From: Andreprevotia lacus DSM 23236
GTDB taxonomy: Bacteria; Pseudomonadota; Gammaproteobacteria; Burkholderiales; Chitinibacteraceae
Assembly (NCBI RefSeq): GCF_900176275.1
Contig: NZ_FWXD01000007.1
Coordinates: 122,514-186,513, forward strand
Direction of reading: 5' to 3'
Length of the DNA stretch: 64,000 nt
How positions within the stretch are numbered: position 1 is the stretch's first letter; the number at the start of each line of letters is the position of its first letter. Positions 35,622-44,903 of this stretch are shown here, piece after piece. A program made the translations under genes and the position numbers. The notes under the pieces are model-generated. The model did no database searches, was not told where the DNA came from, and saw only the letters and a list, made by a program, of their open reading frames with translations.

Positions 35622-36353
35622 TCACTGCCCCAGTGCATCACGCACGGCCGGCAGCGTGCTCCAGAGCTTTTCGGCCAGCGCGCGCTTTTTGCTGTAGAAG
35701 CCGCGCGAGAAAATCAGGTAATCCGGCTTGAGCATCACGGGTGGATCGACGCGTTCTACCCTGGCGGCCCACTCGGGGTGCAAATCCAGCATGCGGTCAC
35801 CGTCCCAGGTGATCAGCGCGATGGCTTCCACCCGTTCGTTCAGCAGCTTTTGCATCAACTGGGTTATGGAGCGGGTACTGTCGTCCAGTCGCAGGCCGGC
35901 CTCCTGCATTGGCACAGTCACCGAGTACCCGAACTGCACGCCGACCAGACCATTGATGCCGGTAAAGCGCTTGCCGTCCCAGCCCACGCTGCTGCCGCGC
36001 AAGCGATACAGGCTGTAGCTGTGCACGCCGAGGCGCCGCACCGGGTCGGCCTGGCCGTGCGCCATGGGGTAGACTGCGAACTCGAGCCGGTCCGGCGCAT
36101 AACTGGCTGCCACGGCGCCGTCCCACATATTGGCACGCAATTCCATCTGGCAACGCAACCAGGCACGCCGGTGAAACTCCATCTGTATGCCGGTTTCACG
36201 CGCCAGCGCCTGCATGACCGCCAGATTCGGGTCTTGCTGCAAGCCGGCCTCGCCATCTGCGCCTTCCTGGTCATCCAGGCACAGGCGCAGCGTTTCGGCG
36301 CGACAGCAAGCCAGTGTCAGCAGCATAATCACAGCGAAACCGAACCCGTGCAT
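35622..36353 (-). CDS. Periplasmic solute-binding protein, family 3 type
   Basis: A 243-aa exported protein. A signal peptide (HGFGFAVIMLLTLACCRA) is followed by LRLCLDDQEGAD. The rest has the two-lobed pattern of amino-acid type binding proteins (about 45-65, MQALARETGIQMEFHRRAW, then a hinge near 100 and a lobe with ALITWDGDRML). The ligand is unknown. No transporter genes are adjacent, so it may be an orphan sensor of ligand. The ATG at 36353 has GGAGG 9 bases upstream; the GTG further up is less likely. Confidence 0.75.
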   Translation of the reverse strand: MHGFGFAVIMLLTLACCRAETLRLCLDDQEGADGEAGLQQDPNLAVMQALARETGIQMEFHRRAWLRCQMELRANMWDGAVAASYAPDRLEFAVYPMAHGQADPVRRLGVHSYSLYRLRGSSVGWDGKRFTGINGLVGVQFGYSVTVPMQEAGLRLDDSTRSITQLMQKLLNERVEAIALITWDGDRMLDLHPEWAARVERVDPPVMLKPDYLIFSRGFYSKKRALAEKLWSTLPAVRDALGQ

Positions 36354-36518
36354 GATGGCGCCCCTCCACCCCGACGGCACGCGGGGTGCTGCTGCTCATC
36401 GTAGCAGCCGGCCCGATGCTGACAAGCACAGCCGCTGACTGGCGGACTGCCCACAATCATCTAGATGAAACATCATCCGGTTATCATACGTGCTTACATC
36501 CATTCCAAGGTTGATGAT

Positions 36519-37238
36519 ATGGTCGAACGGGGTTCGGGCGTTTCACTGTGGCGCCAGATCGAAGAAACGCTTGCTGCCGATATCGCGGCCAAAACCTTGC
36601 GCGAGCGTCTGCCCAACGAGATCGAGCTGGCGGGCCGCTTTGGCGTAAACCGCCACACCATCCGCCGTGCCGTGCAGGCGCTGGAAGGGCGCGGGCTGGT
36701 GCGTATCGAGCAGGGGCGCGGCACTTTCGTGCAGGAAGACCTGATCGATTACCGCCTTGGCCACAAAAGCCGCTTTACGCACAGCCTGCAAACCCAGCGG
36801 CTGACCGGTGGCAGCCGCGTGCTTGGTCACGACGAGGTGATTGCACGCGAGAACATCAGCAGCCTGCTTGAGCTGCCGGCGCACAGCCGCGTGCTCAAGG
36901 TGGAATCGCTTGATCTGGTGGACGAGCGCGTGGTGGGCGTGTGTACGCAGTATTTTCCGCTGCCGCGCTTTGCCGGCTTTGCCGAGCCTTATGCCGAAAG
37001 CGGCTCAACGGTGCTGACCCTGCGCGAGTTCGGCATCGTCGAATGCCGCCGCAAGCTGTCACGCGTCACCGCACGCCTGCCCAAGCCCGAAGTGGCACAG
37101 CAACTGGCACAGCCCAAGACGCAGCCCATCCTGTACGTGGAAAGCGTGTATGCCGATGCCGATGGCGTGCCCATCGAATACGGCATCACCCGCTTTGCCG
37201 GCGATGCGATCCAGCTGTTCATCGAGCCGGAGCAGTAA
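36519..37238 (+). CDS. phnF: GntR/UTRA regulator, PhnF-like
   Basis: A 239-aa transcription factor. Residues 10-75 are a GntR winged helix (LWRQIEETLAADI, then NEIELAGRFGVNRHTIRRAVQALE and the wing GLVRIEQGRGTFV). Residues 85-235 form a UTRA ligand domain ending in GITRFAGDAIQLFIE. The wording of the C-terminus fits the PhnF group that controls phosphonate or phosphate-ester use. No phn genes are visible in the window, so its target is uncertain. The ATG at 36519 with AAGG upstream is preferred to the ATG at 36465. Confidence 0.85.
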   Translation: MVERGSGVSLWRQIEETLAADIAAKTLRERLPNEIELAGRFGVNRHTIRRAVQALEGRGLVRIEQGRGTFVQEDLIDYRLGHKSRFTHSLQTQRLTGGSRVLGHDEVIARENISSLLELPAHSRVLKVESLDLVDERVVGVCTQYFPLPRFAGFAEPYAESGSTVLTLREFGIVECRRKLSRVTARLPKPEVAQQLAQPKTQPILYVESVYADADGVPIEYGITRFAGDAIQLFIEPEQ

Positions 37239-37264
37239 GCCCGCCACCTTGCCCGAATGATGAG

Positions 37265-37285
37265 CAGCCCGCATGCCGGGCTGTT
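37265..37285 (+). terminator. Weak hairpin after phnF
   Basis: A 7-bp stem (CAGCCCG with CGGGCTG) around CATGC lies 26 bases after the phnF stop, followed by TTCC. It is a possible terminator without a real T-run. Confidence 0.35.
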
Positions 37286-37317
37286 CCGCGCGGGCATGGC
37301 CCGCTTAGAATGGCAGC

Positions 37318-38115
37318 ATGGATGCCATCACTGCCTATCTGGCCAGCCAGCCCGTTTTCTCCACGGCCGGATTGACGTGCTTTGTCGTTGCCGGCCTGCC
37401 AGTGGGCTGGCTGGAAGCGACCACGGTCGACTACCTGCTGGCGCATGACCCGCGCTTTGCCCTGCAGGACCAGGCGCTGCATCTGGCCCACGAGCTAGCG
37501 CAGCACGAGCGCTCCGCCCTGTTGCAAGCCACCGCCGAAGCCATGCAGTTGGCGGGGCTGATCCGTGGCTGGCGCAATGAGCGCTATACCTGTTACGCAG
37601 CAGATGGCGCAGGCGGGCTGGATTTGCAGCACCCCTTGTTCGAGCTGGAGCGCGCCGCCTTCCGCCGCTTCGGCCTGTGCAGCCGGGCGGTGCATATCAA
37701 TGGCTACACCGCCGATGGCAGGCTGTGGCTGGGCCGCCGCGCTGCGACCAAGAGCATAGACCCGAACAAACGCGACAATCTCGCTGCCGGCGGCCTGCCG
37801 ACCGGCGAAACCGTGCTTGGCTGCGTAATCCGTGAATTGTGGGAAGAAGCCGGCGTGCCGGCCGAGCTCGCTTGCCAGGCCGTCGAAATCGAGGCGCTGC
37901 GCACTACACGTAACGAAGCCGACGGCACGCACGACGAGATCATTTACTGTTTCGACCTGCTGCTGCCCGACGACTTCACCCCGCACAATACCGATGGCGA
38001 AGTCGCCGGCTTCAGCGCGCTGCCGGCCAGTGATGCGGCCCCACTGCTGCCCGAGTTCACCTGGGATGCGGGCCTGGTTACCGCGCGCTTCCTGCTGCGG
38101 CAGGCTGGTGCATGA
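37318..38115 (+). CDS. DUF4743/NUDIX hydrolase
   Basis: A 265-aa protein. Residues 1-115 are a DUF4743 N-terminal domain. Residues 118-260 are a NUDIX hydrolase with a perfect box starting GGLPTGETVLGCVIREL and ending WEEAGV. The architecture matches enzymes related to plant thiamine-diphosphate pyrophosphatases, so hydrolysis of a damaged nucleotide or thiamine derivative is plausible. The stop overlaps the thpR start (ATGA), indicating coupling. Confidence 0.9.
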   Translation: MDAITAYLASQPVFSTAGLTCFVVAGLPVGWLEATTVDYLLAHDPRFALQDQALHLAHELAQHERSALLQATAEAMQLAGLIRGWRNERYTCYAADGAGGLDLQHPLFELERAAFRRFGLCSRAVHINGYTADGRLWLGRRAATKSIDPNKRDNLAAGGLPTGETVLGCVIRELWEEAGVPAELACQAVEIEALRTTRNEADGTHDEIIYCFDLLLPDDFTPHNTDGEVAGFSALPASDAAPLLPEFTWDAGLVTARFLLRQAGA

Positions 38116-38624
38116 GGTTGTTCGTCGGCCTGCCCCTGCCCGCCGGCGTTGCGCACGCGGTGGCCAGCGTACGCGACGAAATGCATGCCAGCATGGGTGG
38201 CAAGCCATCGACCACCGCCAATCTGCACCTGACCTTGGCGTTCCTTGGGGAGGGCAATGTGCAAATGGTGCAGCAGCTGCGCCAGTTGCTCGCAGCGCTG
38301 CCGACAGCAGCCTTCGAGATCACGCTGGATGTGCTGGGCGATTTCAAGCGCGGCCAGATCGTCTGGCTGGGCAGCCAGCAGCCGCACGCTGCGCTATTGC
38401 AACTGGCCGAGGCACTGCGCATGGCACTGGATGCCGCTGGCATCGTCTATGACCCGCAGCCCTTTGCGCCACACGTTACGCTGCTGCGCAAGGGCCAGCC
38501 GATCCGGGCGGCCTTGCTGCAGGCAATCCACTGGCCGGTGAGCGAGCTGGCACTTTACGTGTCCGAATCCAGCCCGGATGGCGTGCAGTACCGGCCACTC
38601 TATCAGCGTTCATTGACCGCCTGA
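38112..38624 (+). CDS. thpR: RNA 2',3'-cyclic phosphodiesterase ThpR
   Basis: A 170-aa 2H phosphoesterase. Its two catalytic tetrapeptides are HLTL (39-42) and HVTL (about 123-126), about 85 residues apart as in the family. It opens 2',3'-cyclic phosphates in RNA and was long called 2'-5' RNA ligase. It overlaps the NUDIX gene by 4 bases and converges on the MFS gene. Confidence 0.92.
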   Translation: MRLFVGLPLPAGVAHAVASVRDEMHASMGGKPSTTANLHLTLAFLGEGNVQMVQQLRQLLAALPTAAFEITLDVLGDFKRGQIVWLGSQQPHAALLQLAEALRMALDAAGIVYDPQPFAPHVTLLRKGQPIRAALLQAIHWPVSELALYVSESSPDGVQYRPLYQRSLTA

Positions 38625-38640
38625 CGCCGGCAGGCCGCGC

Positions 38641-40389
38641 TCAGGATTGCTCAAGCGCGGGCTGGAGCGCCACGGCCGGCTGGGGCACTGCAGCCACTTC
38701 GGCCGATGCACCAGCCGGCCTGCTAGCGGGTTCGTCATCCGGATCGTTTGCGGCAATGTCGCTGCCATTGGTTTCGGGCAACAAGGCGGCCCCCAGCAGC
38801 AAGGTCGTGCCGATCACCAGCAGCGGATACCACAGCCCGGCATACAGGCCGCCATTGCGCGCAACCATGGCAAACGCCACCGGTGCCAGAAAGCCGCCAA
38901 ACCAGCCATAGCCCAGGTGATACGGCAGCGACATCGAGGTATAGCGGATGCGTGGCGGAAACAGCTCGGCCAGCTGTGCAGCCAGTGGCCCGTAGGTCAT
39001 GCTGGCCAGTACCACCAGCACCGTCAGCAACAGCAGCACCATGGGCTTGTTGACGGCAGCCGGGTCGGCCTGTGCCGGATAGGCGGCTTTTTCGAGCCCG
39101 GCCTCCAGCGCCTGCTGGAATACGGCGATGCGCGACTGCAGCTCGGCCCCTTTCAACCCGGCGCCGTCGAAGCTGGCAATCACCTGAGCACCGATCACCA
39201 CCTGCGTGGGCGTACCCGCTACGGCAACATCATTGCCGTAGGGGATGCCACGCAATGCCAGCGCCGATTTGGCAATGTCGCAGGCAGAATCGAAACGCGC
39301 GGTGCCGATCGGGTCGAACAGGAAATGGCAGGTCGCCGGATCGGCCACCACCAGCACCGGGCTGTTGCGCTCCGCCTGGGCAATGGCCGGATTGGCGTAA
39401 TGGGTCAGCGCCTTGAAAATGGGCAGATAGCACACCGCTGCCAACAGCAGGCCGGCCAGAATGACCGGCTTGCGGCCGATGCGGTCGGACAGGTGGCCGA
39501 ACACCACAAAGCATGGCGTACCGATCAGCAGCGCTGCGGCCATCAGCAAATCGGCCGTTTGTGGATCGACGCGCAAAGTCTGCTTGAGGAACAGCAGGGC
39601 GTAAAACTGGCTGGTGTACCAGATGGCCGCCAGCCCGGCGATGGAGCCGAACAACACGATGAAGGCGCGCTTGAGGTTGCGCCGGTTGCCAAACGCCTCA
39701 GTCAGCGGTGCGCGCGATTGCCGCCCCTCCTGCTTGATGCGCTGGAATACCGGCGATTCCTGCAGGTGCATGCGGATATACAGCGACACACCCAGCAGAA
39801 TGAACGACAGCAGGAAAGGCACGCGCCAGCCCCACTCGTCAAAGCCATCGCCAATCAACGAGCGGCACGCGAGGATCACCAGCAGCGACAAAAACAGGCC
39901 AAAGGTGGCTGTCGTCTGTATCCAGCCTGTATAGCGGCCGCGCTGGTCATTGGGCGCATGCTCGGCCACGTAGACCACCGCGCCGCCGTATTCCCCGCCC
40001 AGCGCCAGCCCCTGCAGCAAACGCAGGGCGATCAGCAGCACCGGGGCGAACACGCCGACTTGTGCATAGGTGGGCAGGAAACCGACCGCAGCGGTCGATA
40101 GCCCCATCACCAGAATGGTGGCGAGGAAAGTATGCTTGCGGCCGATCAGGTCGCCCAGCCGGCCGAATACGATGGCGCCCAGCGGCCGCACCGCAAAGCC
40201 GGCTGCAAACGCCAGCAGCGCAAAAATGAAACCAGTGGTTTCGTTCACGCCGGCAAAGAACTGCCGGCTGATGATGGCGGCCAGCGCGCCGTACAGATAA
40301 AAGTCATACCACTCGAACACGGTGCCGAGTGATGCAGCGAGGATGACCTTGCGCTCATCCCCGGAAAGACTGCTTGTTGCCGACCACAT
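38641..40389 (-). CDS. MFS transporter, metabolite:H+ symporter (MHS) family
   Basis: A 582-aa transporter with twelve membrane helices. Motif A appears twice (GRLGDLIGRK at 77-86 and GHLSDRIGRK at 298-307), and RLLQGLALGGEYGGA (123-137) is typical of the MHS group (ProP/ShiA/KgtP relatives). Between helices 9 and 10 is an insert of about 118 residues (331-449), predicted periplasmic, with Cys354 and Cys370. The C-terminal tail of about 45 residues is Pro/Ala-rich. The substrate is unknown. The ATG at 40389 has GGGAG upstream. Confidence 0.9.
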   Translation of the reverse strand: MWSATSSLSGDERKVILAASLGTVFEWYDFYLYGALAAIISRQFFAGVNETTGFIFALLAFAAGFAVRPLGAIVFGRLGDLIGRKHTFLATILVMGLSTAAVGFLPTYAQVGVFAPVLLIALRLLQGLALGGEYGGAVVYVAEHAPNDQRGRYTGWIQTTATFGLFLSLLVILACRSLIGDGFDEWGWRVPFLLSFILLGVSLYIRMHLQESPVFQRIKQEGRQSRAPLTEAFGNRRNLKRAFIVLFGSIAGLAAIWYTSQFYALLFLKQTLRVDPQTADLLMAAALLIGTPCFVVFGHLSDRIGRKPVILAGLLLAAVCYLPIFKALTHYANPAIAQAERNSPVLVVADPATCHFLFDPIGTARFDSACDIAKSALALRGIPYGNDVAVAGTPTQVVIGAQVIASFDGAGLKGAELQSRIAVFQQALEAGLEKAAYPAQADPAAVNKPMVLLLLTVLVVLASMTYGPLAAQLAELFPPRIRYTSMSLPYHLGYGWFGGFLAPVAFAMVARNGGLYAGLWYPLLVIGTTLLLGAALLPETNGSDIAANDPDDEPASRPAGASAEVAAVPQPAVALQPALEQS

Positions 40390-40521
40390 GATCCGTCTCC
40401 CCAACTTTGCGCACAGCCGCCCCATGTCGGGGCGCGCCGGTCATCGTTGCCCTGCGGGTGATAAAGATCAACTGCAACAGAGTGATAGTGGTTTAAGCAC
40501 AACAATGTCATGGGTATTGCA

Positions 40522-40634
40522 GCGCCACCAGCAAAACCCTGCTGGCTGCGTTGCGCTCACTTGCCGTACGGCGTGTACTGTCTGCGTTTCGCGCGTCTTG
40601 CCAGCACCGTTGCACCGGGGTTTGCCGGCGGCGC
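40522..40634. repeat. Dispersed palindromic repeat, copy B
   Basis: A 113-bp element with imperfect terminal inverted repeats (GCGCCACCAGCAAAACCC and GGGGTTTGCCGGCGGCGC). The inside contains CTCACTTGCCGTACG and TGTACTGTCTGCGTTTCG, which recur in copy C (58180-58287) in the opposite orientation. Its right end touches the stop codon of the sulfurtransferase gene (40634-40636). Confidence 0.8.
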
Positions 40635-41470
40635 TAAACGGCCACCGGATTCTCCGCGTGCGCGCACCACTCGCTCCACGAGCCAGGGTAAAGCCGCCCG
40701 CCCGGCAGGCCGGCCACGGCCAGCGCCAGCAGGTTGTGGCAGGCCGTCACGCCCGAACCACACTGGTGCACGATGGCCGTGTGCGGTACATCGCCCAGCA
40801 CCGCTTGCCATTCGTTGCGCAACGCTTCGGCCGGCTTGAAGCGACCATCGGCTGCCAGGTTGTGCTGGAAGAAGCGATTGCCCGCGCCGGGGATATGCCC
40901 ACCCACCGGGTCCAGCGTTTCACCCCGGCCGGCGTAGCGATCCGGGCTGCGTGCATCCACCAGCAGAAACTGCGCGTCGTCCAGATTGGCGCGCACCTGC
41001 GCCATGTCCACCTTGATCTCATTGCGCAGCGCCGGCTCAAACGTGGTGCTCTGCGGCTCGACACTGGCGGCATCGATCGCGTCGCCTGCGGCCTGCCATG
41101 CGGCCCAGCCGCCGTCGAGCACCTGCACCGCATCGTGCCCCAGCCATTGCAACAGCCACCACAAGCGCGCGGCAAACATGCCGCCTGATGCATCGTAGGC
41201 CACCACGCGGCTGTCATTGCTGATGCCCTGCTGCCCCAGCCAGTGCGCCAGCACATCCGCATCCGGCAGCGGGTGGCGACCATTGCTGCCGGTCTTGGCG
41301 CCGGACAAGTCCAGATCGAGGTGCGCAAAGCGCGCCCCGGCGATATGTGCCTCGGCATAGGCGTTGCGGCCGGCCTCGGGGTTGGCCAGATCGTGACGGC
41401 AATCGACGATGACCAGCTTGGGGTCATCCAGTTGCGCCAGCAGCTCGCTGGTGGAAATCAAAGGCAACAT
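40634..41470 (-). CDS. sseA: 3-mercaptopyruvate sulfurtransferase
   Basis: A 278-aa enzyme of two rhodanese domains. The first (about 5-135) is inactive and has VVAYDASGGMFAARLWW. The second (about 155-278) carries the active loop CGSGVTA, the sequence that marks mercaptopyruvate rather than thiosulfate specificity. It transfers sulfur from 3-mercaptopyruvate to a thiol acceptor. The ATG at 41470 has GAGGA upstream. A dispersed repeat abuts the stop codon, so the natural 3' end may have been disrupted or formed by the repeat. Confidence 0.93.
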   Translation of the reverse strand: MLPLISTSELLAQLDDPKLVIVDCRHDLANPEAGRNAYAEAHIAGARFAHLDLDLSGAKTGSNGRHPLPDADVLAHWLGQQGISNDSRVVAYDASGGMFAARLWWLLQWLGHDAVQVLDGGWAAWQAAGDAIDAASVEPQSTTFEPALRNEIKVDMAQVRANLDDAQFLLVDARSPDRYAGRGETLDPVGGHIPGAGNRFFQHNLAADGRFKPAEALRNEWQAVLGDVPHTAIVHQCGSGVTACHNLLALAVAGLPGGRLYPGSWSEWCAHAENPVAV

Positions 41471-41518
41471 CGCAACATCCTCGGGACAAGGGGCAAGACA
41501 GATGGAAGGCAGAGGCAA

Positions 41519-41543
41519 CAACGCCCTCCAGCGGAGGGCGTTG
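41519..41543 (-). terminator. Perfect 11-bp hairpin between phaA and sseA
   Basis: CAACGCCCTCC pairs perfectly with GGAGGGCGTTG around AGC. No T-run follows on either strand, so it could be a factor-dependent terminator of phaA or a stabilising structure. Confidence 0.5.
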
Positions 41544-41597
41544 CAAGGTTAGAGCAAGCAGGCAGGCGGGGCAATTCCCGCCACCGCCAAACTCCGC

Positions 41598-42776
41598 TTA
41601 GCGCTCTACGGCCAGCGCCACGCCCATGCCACCGCCGATGCACAGCGTAGCCAGGCCCTTCTTGGCATCGCGGCGTTGCATTTCGTGCAGCAGGGTGACC
41701 AGCACGCGCGCGCCGGAAGCGCCGATCGGGTGGCCCAGCGCAATCGCGCCGCCGTTCACGTTGACGCGGTTCCAGTCCCACTTCAGCTCGCGGGCCACGC
41801 CCAGCGCCTGTGCGGCGAATGCTTCGTTGGCTTCGATCAGGTCGATCTGGTCGAGGCTCCAGCCGGTGCGGGCCAGTACGCGCTGGGTCGCCGGCACCGG
41901 GCCCATGCCCATGATGCTCGGATCAACACCAGCCGAAGCAGCTGCACGGATGGTGGCCAGCGGCTTGAGGCCCAGAGCGTCGGCGCGTTCACGCGTCATC
42001 AGCAGCACGGCAGCGGCGCCGTCGTTGATGCCCGACGCGTTGCCGGCGGTCACGGTACCTTCCTTGTCGAAGGCCGGGCGCAGCTTGGCCAGGCCTTCCA
42101 TGGTGGCGTTGGTCTTGATGAACTCGTCATCCTTGAACACCACCGGGTCGCCCTTCTTTTGCGGAATGGTCACCGGCACGATTTCATCGGCAAAGCGGCC
42201 GGCAGCTTGTGCAGCGGCAGCCTTTTGCTGGCTGGACAGTGCCAGTTCGTCTTGCTCGGTACGGCTGATGCCGTACTTCTTGGCGATGTTCTCGGCGGTC
42301 ACGCCCATGTGGTAGCTGTTGTATACGTCGGTCAGGCCGTCGTAGACCATGGTGTCGATCAGTTGCGTGTTGCCCATGCGGAAACCGTCGCGCGAGCCCG
42401 GCAGGATGTGCGGGGTGGCGCTCATGTTTTCCTGGCCGCCGGCGATGACGATGTCGCTCTCGCCCGACAGAATGGCTTGCAGGCCGAGTGCAACGGCCTT
42501 CAGGCCAGAGCCGCAAACCTGGTTGATGGTGAGAGCCGGGGTGCTGTCCGGCAGGCCGGCGCGGCGCAGCGCCTGGCGGGCCGGGTTCTGGCCCAGGCCA
42601 GCGGTCAGCACGTTGCCGAGAATGACTTCGCTGACGAGGTCGGCCGATACGCCGCTCTTTTCCAGCAGCGATTTGATCACGATGGCGCCCAGCTCCGGGG
42701 CGGCCACTTTGGCCAGGCTGCCGCCGAAATTGCCCAGTGCGGTGCGTTGAGCGGCAACGATTACGATGTCAGTCAT
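41598..42776 (-). CDS. phaA: Acetyl-CoA C-acetyltransferase (thiolase, PhaA type)
   Basis: A 392-aa biosynthetic thiolase that condenses two acetyl-CoA to acetoacetyl-CoA, the first step of PHB synthesis. The nucleophile Cys88 lies in NQVCGSG, and the other catalytic residues are His in ALGHPIG (about 348) and Cys in LCIGGGMG (about 378). Length and motifs fit PhaA. The ATG at 42776 has AGGA 12 bases upstream; a longer frame exists but is not needed. phaC lies upstream on the same strand with a 144-base gap. No phaB reductase is in the window. Confidence 0.94.
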   Translation of the reverse strand: MTDIVIVAAQRTALGNFGGSLAKVAAPELGAIVIKSLLEKSGVSADLVSEVILGNVLTAGLGQNPARQALRRAGLPDSTPALTINQVCGSGLKAVALGLQAILSGESDIVIAGGQENMSATPHILPGSRDGFRMGNTQLIDTMVYDGLTDVYNSYHMGVTAENIAKKYGISRTEQDELALSSQQKAAAAQAAGRFADEIVPVTIPQKKGDPVVFKDDEFIKTNATMEGLAKLRPAFDKEGTVTAGNASGINDGAAAVLLMTRERADALGLKPLATIRAAASAGVDPSIMGMGPVPATQRVLARTGWSLDQIDLIEANEAFAAQALGVARELKWDWNRVNVNGGAIALGHPIGASGARVLVTLLHEMQRRDAKKGLATLCIGGGMGVALAVER

Positions 42777-42920
42777 GGTGTTCAGTCCTATTATCTGGTG
42801 TTGAGCTGGCCGAATCGTTGTAGAAGAGGCGGCCGGCAAATTCAAATCAGTATTGCGACTACTGTGTGAGAGCCGACAGTGGGCGCAGCAGTTTGCCGCG
42901 CCCGATGAACGGCATGGCAA

Positions 42921-44639
42921 TCAGCCCAGACGGGCGCTTACGTAGCGGCCCGGTGCCGGCTCAATGGCCTTGTACTTGGTGCTGCCCAGCGTTTTTTTGG
43001 CGGCAACCTGCTTGCCGGCCTGCGGGGCCAGCCACAGTGCCCAGTCCTGCCACCAGCTGCCCGGACGCGATTCGGCACCTTCAAACCACTGTTCCGGCTC
43101 GGCCGCCAGATTGTCGTTCACCCAGTAGTTGCGCTTGTTGCTGGTCACCGGATTGATGGTGCCGGCGATGTGGCCGGATGCACCGAGCACGAAGCGCAGC
43201 GGGCCCTTGAACAGACGCGTGGTGCCATAGGCCGATTGCCACGGCACGATATGGTCTTCACGCGCGGCAAATACATAGGTCGGCAAGGTGACGTCGCGCA
43301 AGTCGATGGGCACCCCGCACAGGCTGAAGCTGCCCGGCTTGATCAGGTTGTTCTCCAGATACATGTTCTTGAGGAAGAACGTGTGCATGGGCAACGCGAG
43401 GTTGGCCGAGTCGTTGTTCCAGTACAAGAGGTCGAACGGCGGCGGTGTCTTGCCCTTCAGGTAGTTGTTGACCACGTAGTTCCAGATCAGGTCATTGGCG
43501 CGCAGCGCGGCGAAGGTGCGCGCCAGCTCCTTGCCCGATACCACGCCGCCGGTATCCGGGTTGGCGGCAATCTGTGCTTCGCGCTGGCGCACGATGTTCC
43601 AGTCGATGAAGTGCTTGATGTCGCCCGGCTCGGTGTGGTCGATGATGACGGTCATCAGCGTGAGCGATTCAAACCAGTCCAGCCCGCGCGCCTGCATGAC
43701 CGGGATCGACGTCGACACCAGCTCGCCGCCGATGCAGAACGACAGCACGTTCATTTTTTCGCGCTTGGTGATATCGCGCACCACTTCGGCGGCCTTGATC
43801 ACGCCGGATTCGACGTAGTCATCCCACTGCAGGTGGCCCTGTTCGGCCTCGATGGACTTCCAGGACACCAGGAAAGTAGTGTGGCCCTGCTCCACCACCC
43901 AGCGCACCATGGAGTTATCCGGCTGCAGGTCCATGATGTAGTACTTGTTCACGCACGGGGGCACGATCAGCAGCGGGGTTTCGTACACCTTGTCGGTGCT
44001 GGGCGAGTACTGCAGCAGCTGGAACAGATCGTTCTCGAACACCACCGCGCCCGGCGTCACTGCCAGGTTCTTGCCGACTTCGAACAGGCTCTCGTCGGTC
44101 ATGGTGATGCTGCCGCGCTGCACGTCCTCCAGCATCTTCTTCATGCCTTCCTGCAGGCTCTCGCCCTTGGACTCGATGGCGAGCTTGAGCACTTCGGGAT
44201 TGGTGATGGCAAAGTTGGCCGGGCTGATCGCATCCAGATACTGGCGCGTGAAGTAGGCCAGCTTCTCCTTGGCCAGCTCATCAGCCTGTGTTTGCCCCAC
44301 CAGGTCCATCAACCAGCGTGAGCTGAGCAGATAGCTTTGCTTCAGATAGGCGTAAAGCGGTTGTTCCCACTCCGGCGCGTTGAAACGGCGATCACCCTTC
44401 TCCGGCTCGACCTTGTTTTCCAGCGGCTTGGCGCCAATCAGCCCCAGCCACAGATCCAGGTGCTGGCGATAATAATCGGCGTGGGTTTCCAGCCAGTTGG
44501 CGGGCAAGCCATGCGCCAGCGGGAAGTTGGCAGGCGCGGCGGCCAGCGGCGGAACAGACTGGTTCCAGCTTTGCCACCAGCGCGAGTTGGCGTCATTCAG
44601 ATGCTGGAAAAGCACGTCAAGCGAGTTCGAAGGCAACAC
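42921..44639 (-). CDS. phaC: Class I poly(3-hydroxyalkanoate) synthase
   Basis: A 572-aa polymerase that joins (R)-3-hydroxyacyl-CoA into PHA granules. The fold is class I: N-terminal helical region, then an alpha/beta hydrolase. The nucleophile elbow reads SFCIGG (Cys302) in place of the common GxCxGG, and Asp in EDHIVPW and His in ASGHIAG complete the triad. The start is taken as GTG at 44639, where GGAG stands 7 bases upstream. A TTG at 44684 opens a longer frame with no ribosome site. It is transcribed toward phaA. Confidence 0.93.
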   Translation of the reverse strand: MLPSNSLDVLFQHLNDANSRWWQSWNQSVPPLAAAPANFPLAHGLPANWLETHADYYRQHLDLWLGLIGAKPLENKVEPEKGDRRFNAPEWEQPLYAYLKQSYLLSSRWLMDLVGQTQADELAKEKLAYFTRQYLDAISPANFAITNPEVLKLAIESKGESLQEGMKKMLEDVQRGSITMTDESLFEVGKNLAVTPGAVVFENDLFQLLQYSPSTDKVYETPLLIVPPCVNKYYIMDLQPDNSMVRWVVEQGHTTFLVSWKSIEAEQGHLQWDDYVESGVIKAAEVVRDITKREKMNVLSFCIGGELVSTSIPVMQARGLDWFESLTLMTVIIDHTEPGDIKHFIDWNIVRQREAQIAANPDTGGVVSGKELARTFAALRANDLIWNYVVNNYLKGKTPPPFDLLYWNNDSANLALPMHTFFLKNMYLENNLIKPGSFSLCGVPIDLRDVTLPTYVFAAREDHIVPWQSAYGTTRLFKGPLRFVLGASGHIAGTINPVTSNKRNYWVNDNLAAEPEQWFEGAESRPGSWWQDWALWLAPQAGKQVAAKKTLGSTKYKAIEPAPGRYVSARLG

Positions 44640-44903
44640 CGTAAAACTCCATTCGGATTTGAGTACATGCAGGTTAAATGTCAATCATGCACCGAAATTG
44701 TTGCACTGCAGCGTAAAAAAATCTACCAGTCGACGAAAGGCTGATGCAATTTCTAAAGAAGCACTTCGCAAATGCCACCGTACTGCTTGATTTTGCATGA
44801 CATTTTCAAATTGCTTGGTTAGAATCAGTAGTATCTGATATGACAGATCGAACTTGGCTTTATTACTACAGGTTCCGATCTTTGCGCGCACCCGGAGGTT
44901 TAC

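Noticed and set aside
33928..35697. A 589-codon open frame on the + strand over the fumarase gene
   Set aside because: The - strand frame is a complete class I fumarase with Fe-S motifs. The + frame has no domain signal and reads as His/Arg-rich antisense shadow in GC-rich DNA.
40557..40811. A small protein frame over the dispersed repeat and sseA end
   Set aside because: It arises from the repeat core, which gives similar spurious frames at the other copies; there is no ribosome site.
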